From Podospora pseudocomata (taxonomy: Eukaryota; Ascomycota; Sordariomycetes; Sordariales; Podosporaceae), in NCBI RefSeq assembly GCF_035222375.1, contig NW_026946363.1:1054001-1118000 (forward strand): a stretch of 64,000 nucleotides of DNA. The letters are read 5' to 3'. The translations under genes were made by a program, and so were the position numbers. The number at the start of each line of letters is the position of its first letter. Position 1 is the first letter of the stretch. The notes under the pieces were generated by a model, which saw only the letters and a program-made list of their open reading frames with translations, searched no databases and was not told where the DNA came from. Positions 55,096 to 64,000 of this stretch are shown here, piece by piece.

Positions 55096-57646
55096 GGTCG
55101 ACTTGGCCTGGATCGGGCCTCGGAGACAGGCAAATGGAGGGATGTCTTGGAGGTAATGCTACAGGTGGCATGTCAGTGGATGTACTTGTGTGGGTGACTT
55201 TCAGCATCTGATGGGCGAGGAGACTGACGATCAGGGAGTGGGTTGCAATGCCAACAACCTGGGATTGATCATTGACAGGATGATGAGAATAGGCAGAACA
55301 CTCAATGCAAGATGAGCCAAAGATTGGAAGAAGACGAAGAAGAACACGAACATTTGTGGCCACAGAAAAGTGATTTACCAAAAAAGTCAGAATATCTCGG
55401 CAGAAGTGGCTCAACAAACAAAGTTTCGACAGGTGTTAGAGTCAAAACACAAGAAAGATCCGCAGTCCTGCGGTAGGACAACCTCGCAGCCTCCAACTCC
55501 CCCCTCGTCTCGGCATCTCCAAGCCTTCCTCACTGAATCTTGCTCGGCTCCGCCCTCCCAGAGTGACCAGAAGCGGGTACAAGTGACAAGATCGAGCATA
55601 GTTCAATGGAAGGCGGGTACGTTCTGTTCAGCATTACACACGCTCCTTCCCCATCCATCGCCTCGCTGCCTTGGACACCGTTCCCTCACAACGTATCAAC
55701 TCACTCTGCCTAGCTCTGGACCCCTGAGGGACTCCACTCTAAGAAGCTGAAGGTCTAAAAGGCGGGTACGTTGCGTCCCTAGATGACCAACCTATCCGCT
55801 TTCCTCTTTCAGTTTCAAAATCCCCGCCTGGCCTTCACTTATTCGATGCAGGGGTAAGTTGTTGGGAGAGCCAGGCGGTCAAAGCTTAAGTAAGGGAGCT
55901 GAATGGTCCGGAGACAGGCGGATACCTCCTTGTGCAGTTGGAACTTATGCCGAAAGAAAGAGGGCAGCGAAGAAGGAACAGTCATGCCCGGCAAGGACTT
56001 GGTAGGCATCTAGCATGTGAACCTGCATATATCACAATATCCAAGGCAAGAAATGCAAGCAACATGTCACAAGTTGATTTTGAAAGAAAGCTGCAGACAA
56101 GGACTGCTTTTTTCTTTGATTTTCTGGCTCGAGTGACGGTTCCAATCGTCAAACTGGCCCGGGGGCAGGATGGAGCTGGACGGGACGAATCGATTCATGT
56201 CCGAATTTAGTCATCACGGGAATTCTGTGATGTGTAATGTAATAAAATATGAGGAGCCTCTGTCAAAGTGCTTTTTTTGGAATCAGTGTTTGGAGGACGC
56301 TCAAGTGCTCTTTGTTGTGAAGCGGGAACGCACGCAGCTCACCACCTTGCAGATTGAATTCATGAAGCAGCCCTAGGCCCACTTCATGCGAGAGTGCTCC
56401 AGGTCATGACGGTCGGTAGCCGTTTGTTCGGTTACTTGCATTCTAAGGAGTCTATTTCTCTAAGGTCACGTTCGCTGCCAAACCGAGGTAATGTGTTGGG
56501 ATTCCTTTCATATTGTGTAAAAGAGTTTGGTCAGCTGGAAAGTCCTTCACCACTTTCTCATACATGCAACCACACCCACAGCCAGACACGTCTCATTAAC
56601 ACTCCTAGCACTTATAATGTAAATGGGTTTTAAGAACAGATGACATCTGCAATGTGGTTTTGTACATGGGTATCAAATGAGAAGTTGATGAAGAGCAGTT
56701 AATTCATGACTCAAAAGGGTTAGGGTTAGACATAGGAAAGACCAGTGCGCAGGAAATCGTCAAACTTTTCAAGCATATCTTCTTCCGAATCCATAGTATT
56801 GATTTTTGTCTTGTTAATGTTTGTGCGAACAAGCCATCAGGACATCGATCCATTCATCTGTTTTTATCTTGGCATCTGAAGTACCAAGACATGATCGTGA
56901 TGAACTTTGATGACGTCGGATGCAACATCAAGCCAGAAAGGGTGGTTCCATGGTTGAGCCACTATTATTCCCGGGTGGCATATTCGATTTGGGATGCCGA
57001 TGAAGAATCCTATATCTCGCACTCTCTGGGTATCATCATTCCGAGACCGATATTGTTGTCACACACATATCAACGTGTTGTTATCCCCGGAATTCTGAAC
57101 GGTAACTGCTGGAGCATGCCGTCACGGGTGTCTCATTTGATTCTTGAACTCCATCCACATCTCCTGAGGTAAGAAAAAAGCTTGTCATCTAAGGCATGGA
57201 ATATCAGGCCTCCATCGGTCTTCTATCACTGAAATATTATTCCGAGCCAACAAGCATCATGCGCTGGCTATGTGTCATACTCCAATCCGGGGCCTGGCGG
57301 GTTTCAAGGCCGAATCCTTTGATGCCAAGCCACTTATGGAAGCCTGGCGCCAACAGATCAGTGAGGTCACGGGTGACCAGTGACAAGTTGGTGCTGCGCC
57401 CCATATCCCCTCGCCAGAGCACCGCACTGCCCATCATGAACCCGACGTACTGAAATCCGCCTTTGCCGGACCTATCCCATGACATAGCATCTCCCAGACT
57501 CCAAGCCAGCGAGAAACAAAACCTCTCCCCTTTCCTCTCTTCAACTGCCAGTTGCTGGCATCTGTTTTCTGCCAATTACTCAAGTCTATTTTGCTGGCCC
57601 CGCTTTCTTCAAACATTTCGTCAGATATCTAGGCAGGTTTGGTGGT
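55096..57646. other. Gene-poor region with a telomere-like motif
   Basis: 2.5 kb with no supportable gene. GGGTTAGGGTTAG is at 56717-56729. A short phrase AGGCGGGTACGTT recurs at about 55611-55622 and 55760-55772. The last few hundred bases are presumed promoter of the membrane-protein gene. Confidence 0.45.
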
Positions 57647-58457
57647 ATGATGGTCGATGAGGAGGGAAGGCGTTCGCGACGGCCAAGGGTACGGGCTATC
57701 GGTGCTCTGGGCGTGTCTTTCAACTTCCTCCAAGTTGCCCTGAGGTTCGCGACGTGTCTCTATGAGGTGGGATTGATTGCTTTTATCGCGTGGCTGTATG
57801 ATCACTGGAGACGGGAAGAAACTGCGAGGGTCGATTTCCTCTTTCCGTCGTTCTTCCCGGTAAGTTCTGCTCTGGTTGGAAATGGTCATTGAGACAGATG
57901 TCTGAAGGAGACACTAACATGCCGAGGCAAGCTTGGTGTTGGTATTTTGGTCGATGCATACGAATTTGTGTCGTTGCTTTGGTTCGATCGGAGACGGGCT
58001 ATTAATCCCGTTGCTGTTGGATTCGACGTTGCTCTAACAGGAACGGGTGTCTTTTGTTTCTCGATCTTGAATATGGTGGACGATAGGCCGAAGTGGAACT
58101 TCAACGGGCCTGACCGCCGCCACCAAGCTTGGGTTTTGGACATGAGAAATGCAATGATATTCATGGTAGTCTATTCGTGAGTTGCAAATGCGTTTGATTC
58201 AACGATATGGAATTGCTGACAGTTGAAATAGAATTCTGCATGCCACCTTTGTGGTCCTGGCAGCAGCGGGCGTTGTCAAAATGTACAGGGATATTGGAAA
58301 GACACGGAAGGCGAGACGACTGGCGGAAGCCCAGTTGCAGATGCTGCAGTTCAGCCAAGTGGCAAGGCCTGACAAACGGACAGATGCTGCAGCTGTTACA
58401 GAGGTACCGATAGATCCTCCAACAGCTGTTCACTTGGATACATCAAGGGACCCATAG
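57647..58457 (+). CDS. Unknown multi-pass membrane protein, 227 aa
   Basis: Three exons (57647-57859, 57932-58176, 58232-58457) join into 227 aa. Intron 1 is GTAAGT...CACTAAC...CAAG and intron 2 is GTGAGT...GCTGACAG...ATAG. The start could be either Met of MMVDEEGRRSRR. Hydrophobic segments: residues about 25-48 (FATCLYEVGLIAFIAWLY), about 72-88 (LGVGILVDAYEFVSLLW), about 95-118 (VAVGFDVALTGTGVFCFSIL) and about 143-168 (MIFMVVYS-ILHATFVVLAAAG), consistent with a four-pass protein with a basic N-terminus and a long soluble tail (KTRKARRLAEAQLQ...). The four-pass layout is like fungal MARVEL-type proteins, but there is no motif to confirm it. Unspliced readings give three unrelated-looking short ORFs. 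Confidence 0.78.
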
Positions 58458-58519
58458 TTTGAGATTCCTCACATTCACATGAAATCATATGGCATTGATC
58501 TGGCGTATGATATTCAGGC

Positions 58520-58756
58520 ATGACCAACCTGAGGTACGTATGCTGTCAACGGACACCACAGGCGAGGCGGGCTGCAACCAAGGGGGCGGATACCACACAT
58601 GTTCCCTCCAGGGCCAAAGCAGCTGGAAGGGGAAAGGAGGGTACGAGGGAGGACCTTCCTGAGCACCTCGTCCTTGGGGAGTCCGCAGCGTAGGTCGACA
58701 AGTGGTGGAAGTACCTTGGTACCAGACCTGAGCCTTGTCTTAGGTAATGAAGGTCC
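58520..58756 (+). pseudogene. Coding-like relic with an internal stop
   Basis: A 57-codon ORF from 58520 ends at TAG (58691-58693); the same frame continues VDKWWKYLGTRPEPCLR to the next stop. The wording is protein-like on both sides of the TAG, which could come from CAG. No family is recognised. Confidence 0.25.
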
Positions 58757-59314
58757 TCGCAGGCAACAGTCCCTGCACTGTTTTGTGGACTGGGACGCAT
58801 TCGAAATTCTTCCACCTTTCAGTCTTCTGCCTCGATTTCGCCTCTCACCACCCACCTCCTCATCATCCACATTCCACTTGGCAGCGATTCCACCATGTCA
58901 TTCCGTCACCCCATCACTCCATCATTCCAGCTAAAGTTCATTGGTGTCTCGCCTTTGGCTTGAGTCTGTAGGTTGCCCTGTACTTAAACCGTGGCTTGTT
59001 TGTCGCTAATGATTCAGGTGGTGGTTCAAGTGGTGGTTAAAGCATGGGCTGTGTCGACAACGGGGACACATGTACCAGCTTGATTTTGTCCCCAGCCCAG
59101 CCCGATTTCATCCCCAGAGCTCACACTGAGTTCGCATTGCCAAGGTACGATCGAATCCTCAGCTTCCACTCTATTGTCCCACCTGTCTAACTGATCTTCA
59201 GACAGGGTTGACCTCCGGAGGGGATGGTCCCAGTGGCAGCAACGGATCCCGAGCCTGAGTCCACATCAGTCTTGCTCAATGTTATGAGTCCACATCGGTC
59301 TTTACTCCAGTGTC

Positions 59315-59560
59315 ATGACCTTTCTGTCTATCGAGAGGCGTCCACACCCAAGCTCAGGGCCTACAAGCAGCCCCGATGACGAGGTTGACAACAGGGAGTT
59401 TGCTGGGTAACTGGCCAGCATCAAGCAGGGCACCAACCTGAATGCCACCGAGAAGGCCGACGAGAAGAGACAAAAGTCGGTGAAGCAGTCTCGTGCTCAG
59501 GTTATCGACGAGAAGCCCAAGGAGCCCAAGGGCAGAAGATTGTCATGGTGGTGTATCATA
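59315..59560 (+). pseudogene. Relic of a small Lys/Glu-rich protein with an internal stop
   Basis: From ATG 59315 (MTFLSIERRPHPSSGP) the frame reads DDEVDNREFAG, hits TAA at 59408-59410, and continues LASIKQGTNLNATEKADE, KRQKSVKQSRAQVIDEKPKE, PKGRRLSWW. The second part is strongly coding-like. TAA could come from CAA. It may be a decayed copy of a gene elsewhere in the genome; the parent is not recognised. Confidence 0.35.
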
Positions 59561-60084
59561 ATTCATGTACATAGCGTCTGTTGTATCTATACAGGGAAAG
59601 CAAGAGAAAAGAGCATCTTAGGAATTCGTCGTTGTCATGCTGTGACACCTTCATGACGCTGTTAGCTTGTGAAGCCGCCATCAAACCGGTGGATGACTAA
59701 CCTGTGCTGAGCGCGGGGTCAAGGCTATCCCCTCCAGGCCGGTTTGGTCATACAAACCAACCTTCATTACTCAGCGAGGGGTCAAAGTTGTCCCCTTCAG
59801 CGAGGACAACATTGCGATTGTGTCTCCAACATCCAAGACTGGAACATGGGAAGGGAAATACTTTAAGTCCCATATCCCCTTTCTATTGTTTCCAAACCGT
59901 ACGTATAAGTAGGTGCAATAAAGCCGCTCGACAGTGTGCGTCTTTCCTCCTCCTCATTCTATCTCTACCCTACGCTTGAATCACTCTGGGCTACTCAATT
60001 TACGTTTGTTTTCGTCTTGCCGACACCACACCGGCATTCGCAAAATAAAAATCCACATATACAGATCCAGCGACACACAACAAG

Positions 60085-60692
60085 ATGGCCTCTGGTACCG
60101 CTGACAAATCGAAGCCCTACCTCCCGCTTGCCGGCCTCGCCGGGGACGGTTGGTCCAAGGACGGCAAGGCGACAGCCACCTGCTACTGTGGCACGGTGCA
60201 GCTCATTGTAGTGAGTCCAACACTCTAGCCCAGCCGGAAAATCAAAGCCGACGTGTATGATCCCACAAACAGTCCCTCGACGGCGTCGTCAACACCTTTG
60301 TCTGCAACTGCGCCGACTGCCGCAAGATCACCGCGTCCATGTTCGCCAGCAACTTCACCGTCAAGAACTCCCACTTTGAGTACGCGCGCGGGAAGGACCG
60401 TCTCAAGACGTTTAGCCAGTCTCAGACGATCGCTTCGGGCAAGGCGATGACCAACTACTTCTGCGAGAACTGCGGTACGCTCATGTACCGTGTTGGCGAG
60501 CGCTTTCCTGGAGTGAGCATCCTGCGCATTGGCACTGTTGACGACTTTTCGTTGCATGAGACCAGGCTTCGGCCACGACAGGAGCATTGGACTAAGGACC
60601 GTGTCTGCTGGTTTACGGGAGTCCAGGGGATAGAGGAGACTTTTGAGGTTCAGGGGGGAGGGGGAAGAAACGGAGGCATCAGCAATCTTTAA
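60085..60692 (+). CDS. GFA/CENP-V-fold zinc protein (glutathione-dependent formaldehyde-activating family)
   Basis: Two exons (60085-60210, 60273-60692) give 181 aa. Zinc ligands are visible in family order: CYCG in exon 1 (residues 33-36), CNCADC (about 53-58) and CENCG (about 102-106), the Cys set of the GFA beta-tent fold that holds two zincs. The family includes bacterial S-hydroxymethylglutathione synthase and many fungal proteins of unknown substrate, often carbon-sulfur lyase-like. The intron is GTGAGT...AACAG. The C-terminus (HWTKDRVCWFTGVQGIEETFEVQ) matches the usual family ending, followed by a Gly-rich tail. No signal peptide. An unspliced reading loses the first zinc pair. Confidence 0.9.
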
Positions 60693-62018
60693 TGATTTCC
60701 AACGGGGATTAGATATTGGATCATGTCCTGGAGGGTGTTCAGGATTCTTTGACGGGTAATGTACATTAACAGAACAAGTTTTAGCTGAATGGGAAGAAAT
60801 GCGTGAATCTCGGTTAAGGTACCCTGTGAGTTCGGATCAAGTTGGTACCTGAAGACACTGAAGATACAAAGACAGGTTTTGTCCACACTCGGACAAGACA
60901 GATACATCTATTGAACAACAGAGAATAACAGAAGGCCCTTAGAGAAAAAGACGATATGTAGTGATGGAGTGGAGGGTACGGTGGTTACAGTCGTGCGGCG
61001 TATGAGTTCGCAGGGCCAGACAATAGCTTGGCGTTTTCAAACGGGGAAATCAAAATGTCGAGATATAGACTGTAGCTGTCCCGGCCGAATGCCTATGACA
61101 TGAGTAGTTAAATATGAACTTCAAACCTGTCGGAAAAATTTATCATTACTGTTGCGTTGACTTGATAATGCATCCAACCACTGTATGCACTTTGAAAGTA
61201 ATCCAGTCAAGTCATCGTCACCGTCGTACCCTAACCTTACCCCATGTCATGCCGCCATGAGCCCAGCATGACCGAAGAAGCTGAGCACAGTGAGTGAGCT
61301 ATATGCCATAGAGCTGTTCTGGCGTGGCATATTCTAGGCTCAACAGCCGGTGCGGTCTCTGTGTTGGCCGGCGCGTCCTTCTTGTGGCATAGGATGACTG
61401 ACGGGGTTGAATCGGTTGATGGTAGAGTGCTGGACCGGGGACGAGAACAGGGCGATAGACAAGTGTCAAGAAGACTGGGTGGGTATGAATGATATCGATG
61501 GGCTGGCTCTGCCATCAGGAGAAATCGAAGCAAGGAGTCCCTGTCCTAACTTCAGGGGGTATACATGTGGAGAGTCTGTCTTCTGAACTGAAAACCCTCC
61601 AACCCTTGGCCGACAACAACGTCACTCTTGGGAACACGGCGGTCGACTAAACTTTGGCCTCGAGGATGGAGCTTGTTATTGACCTATGGTAGGCCGGTTT
61701 CCTGTGGCTGTGCGGGTGTCAGGGTGGGTGGGACAGACGGCGGTTGTGTTCATGGGTCGGAGAATATGACGTAGTGCGGGGCGGCGTCGAAGCCAAGGCA
61801 AGGGTGCAGCAACGGTTTGGTCTGTGGGCGGCGAGAGCGGTAAGTCAAATAACCAGGAGAGATTTGGAGATATAAAGCGGTGGCTCGCCAGGGGAGAAAC
61901 ACTGAAGCCCATGTCCATCAAATTCCAACTCCAAATCCATACAAAAGCCTCAACCCAACATACTCCAGTTGGAGAATTGCAACATCTTTCTGTCCATTCT
62001 TGAACCAACACTCTCACA
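60693..62018. other. Intergenic region, no gene seen
   Basis: 1.3 kb with short ORFs on both strands and no recognisable content. Confidence 0.5.
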
Positions 62019-62294
62019 ATGCTCGAAGACAAGAACAAGAGCTCAGGCGTCACTGGTGCCGGAAAGGTCGTCACCTCCACACTCGGGAACACAGTCGGCG
62101 GCTTGACAAACACGGTTGGAGGCGTTGTAGGTGCAGCGTCTCGTGGCATTGGGGAGACGGTGACAGGGGCCACAGGTGGGCTCGGGAGACCTCTTGGGGA
62201 TGGCATTGCCAACATTGGGACTGGTGTCGAAGGGGGAGCTGCTACTGTCGCCAAGGGGGTAAAGGATGCTGGCGAGTGGAAGACAAGCCGATAA
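62019..62294 (+). CDS. Small glycine-rich, LEA-like protein, 91 aa
   Basis: This single-exon ORF begins MLEDKNKSSGVTGAGKVVTS, then Gly/Thr/Val-rich pseudo-repeats (LGNTVGGLTNTVGGVVGAA, GIGETVTGATGGLG) and ends VAKGVKDAGEWKTSR. There is no Cys and no signal peptide. Such proteins are widespread in filamentous ascomycetes; the repeated amphipathic GxxxTVGG pattern resembles LEA/stress-type small proteins. Function is unknown. The start is the only sensible ATG, and the leader just upstream (ACCAACACTCTCACA) is typical. Confidence 0.75.
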   Translation: MLEDKNKSSGVTGAGKVVTSTLGNTVGGLTNTVGGVVGAASRGIGETVTGATGGLGRPLGDGIANIGTGVEGGAATVAKGVKDAGEWKTSR

Positions 62295-62752
62295 GGGTGG
62301 TGCAAGGGAATGGGCGAGTGGTGGTCGCTGATAATTCTGTACTGGAGCCTACCAGCCTGGTATTCAGATTCAGCGGTCGAAATAGGGTGGAAGCCCAGAG
62401 TCAAGTGCCTTCTCTCACTGATATCGAGGATGTAGAACTCTAGGTATTTGATTGTGTTATGAATTTCAAAATGCCAGAATTATTGCGTACGATTTTCTGC
62501 TGAAGCAGGCCCTACATCATAGTTGGAATAAAGTGATGGATTTGATGGCTTGGTTGAGCGATTGGTCGGGAAAGTGCTTTCCATCTCGTACAGAAACAAA
62601 TCGGCAGGTGCAAAAAGTGGTTGACATTCTGCCCCAAGGTTTTCAAGCTCAACCCCAACCTGGAATCTACAGAGAAACTCCAACACCAGCTCAATCACAC
62701 ACTCAGCATCTCCTCCGCACCCATACACTCGCATCCATTACAAACTGACACA

Positions 62753-63128
62753 ATGGAACCTAAGAATCACCCTCCGGTCCCTTCGCGCCCCGTTACACCG
62801 CCCTCTCTTCCTCCCTGGCCCACCACCCCCCCCTCCCAAATCACCCCCTGGCCCGAAGACTCCTCTCCCACCGTTGCCTCCTTCGCCGAGGCGTACCCCC
62901 CACTACGGACTTTCTCGTCCTTGTTATGGTCTACCTCGGCCGGACACCCCGCCGGAAAGGCTCATCCCCAATTTGGGCCCTCTGCCGTATCAACTTCCCT
63001 ATCGCCTTCCACCTTGCCCCGGACCGCCTCCTAATCGTCCCTTGCCTCCTACCCCCAAGAGGAGGGTCCCAGAAGATCAGGCGAGTGAGTCGAAGGGCAC
63101 CGAGTCGAAGACAAGCGACGCGAAGTAG
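62753..63128 (+). CDS. Proline-rich ORF(s), uncertain frame
   Basis: Two overlapping frames are plausible. One begins MEPKNHPPVPSRPVTPPSLP at 62753 and stops at 63034. The other, open through 62874-63128, reads TPHYGLSRPCYGLPRPDTPP, ERLIPNLGPLPYQLPYRLPP and ends SKGTESKTSDAK with a natural-looking hydrophilic tail. A single-base shift or a short intron near 62880-62900 would join the start of the first to the end of the second, giving a Pro-rich protein of about 125 aa. Low complexity makes this uncertain. Confidence 0.35.
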
Positions 63129-64000
63129 TTAAGAGTTGCTCACATGGACCTTACCTCGTGGTTTCAGCCATATCTTCTGTACCTGACAGGCATGCCCTTT
63201 GGCCAACACTGTCGGGTTAGATTACTTACCCGTTCATTTTGATACTTCAGCACTATCATGTCCAAGTAAGTGAAGAGCCTAGGTGCTCTGACAATCCGCC
63301 TCGGGTACTGGGACGTTACTGACAGCAGTTTACTGGCTTCGTTAGACTTTTTGCAATGTTTCGACAAATCTTATGCACATCCTTGTGGTACAACCACGAG
63401 TCGAGAACTTTTCCCTTTCGATGCTGTATTTGACACCAAGTCCAAGTACGTTTGTATCCTATTCTTTCGGTCCGTTTTCTGTGCCTTGGACGTGCTTTTG
63501 GGACCTTTCTGACAGCTCCTTACTTTGGTTGTTAGGTAGATTCTTTGCAATGTCTCAACATATCGAATACCTCTTCTCGAGTCGATACTGTCGTCTTTTA
63601 CTTTGCCAAACGCCAAGGAACCGATATTTCCCCAAACATCGTCACCCGTCTTTGAGGAGCCAGCCCTGCTAGGCGTCATAGTGTAACCCAGGTACATGCA
63701 CGCCAAGGCTTTGTCGGATGTGGTGGATGTTCCTTTTGGCCAGCTCTGGAGTCTGTATATTAGATGTGGTCGACATGGTCGAGGCTAGAGGCTTGACCAC
63801 ACATAATCAAATTTTGCTCTCCCTGTCTCTCTCTCCTGGGCTCAAGCTTTCTATGCAGTGTCAAAAGGCGGAACAGGGGGTGCCCGGCACCGGTTGCTGT
63901 CACGAGGATAACCCCCCTCTCCATCCCCACCTGTGACCTGTCAGGACCCGTCAAGCAGGCTAGTCTGTTAGCGATCGGCCTGTCTAATGTAGGCTTCCCG
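63129..64000. other. Right-edge region, no gene seen
   Basis: 870 bp with short ORFs only. A weak direct repeat is visible: CTGACAGCAGTTTACTGGCTTC near 63318 against CTGACAGCTCCTTACTTTGGTT near 63508, each followed by TTAG and a run reading TTTTGCAATGT / TTCTTTGCAATGT. Confidence 0.4.

Noticed and set aside
56717-56729. Telomere or chromosome end
   Set aside because: Only two TTAGGG units, internal, with similar motifs at two other promoters.

Overview
The window comes from the nuclear genome of a filamentous ascomycete, most likely a sordariomycete of the Sordariales type. The evidence is many short introns (49-128 nt) with GTRAGT donors and CTAAC/CTGAC branch sites, fungal-type gene families, a fungal tRNA-Lys(CUU) with a small intron, a Tad-like non-LTR retrotransposon, and an 18S/ITS1-like fragment whose ITS1 start resembles Sordariales rDNA. 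The species cannot be fixed from sequence alone.

Layout. 0-8.4 kb is a compact housekeeping block: a dynamin-family GTPase running off the left edge (minus), a YjjX-type ITP/XTP phosphatase (plus), a CSC1/OSCA-type calcium-permeable channel (plus) and mitochondrial NAD-isocitrate dehydrogenase subunit 1 (minus). 9.2-15.0 kb is a GC-rich LINE with an open gag-like ORF1 and an ORF2 (endonuclease, reverse transcriptase, RNase H) broken by several frameshifts. About 200 bp beyond it lies tRNA-Lys(CUU) on the minus strand. 15.3-34.7 kb is again gene-rich: an unknown 326-aa protein, a 308-aa protein with an internal duplication, a small secreted cysteine-containing protein, a Ste20/germinal-centre kinase, a UBA-UAS-UBX Cdc48 adaptor and the 1866-aa HEAT-repeat proteasome factor Ecm29.

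34.7-46.7 kb is gene-poor. Its left part has short open stretches that I cannot call as genes. Its right part (41.2-46.7 kb) is pyrimidine-rich and carries splice-like signals, so it may be a very long leader or promoter region for the three-RRM RNA-binding protein at 46.7-48.2 kb. 48.2-57.6 kb is again gene-poor and holds the 18S/ITS1-like fragment and an eight-unit ~70-bp tandem repeat. 57.6-64 kb holds small genes: a multi-pass membrane protein, a GFA-fold zinc protein, a 91-residue glycine-rich protein and a proline-rich ORF, with coding-like relics between them.

Functional theme. Ecm29 (proteasome quality control) and the UBX adaptor (Cdc48/p97) are tail-to-head neighbours in ubiquitin-proteasome work, which may be chance. 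The other genes show no shared pathway. Gene models were built by eye from splice signals and reading frame. The best supported are the channel, IDH1, the kinase, Ecm29, the RRM protein, the GFA protein and the membrane protein.
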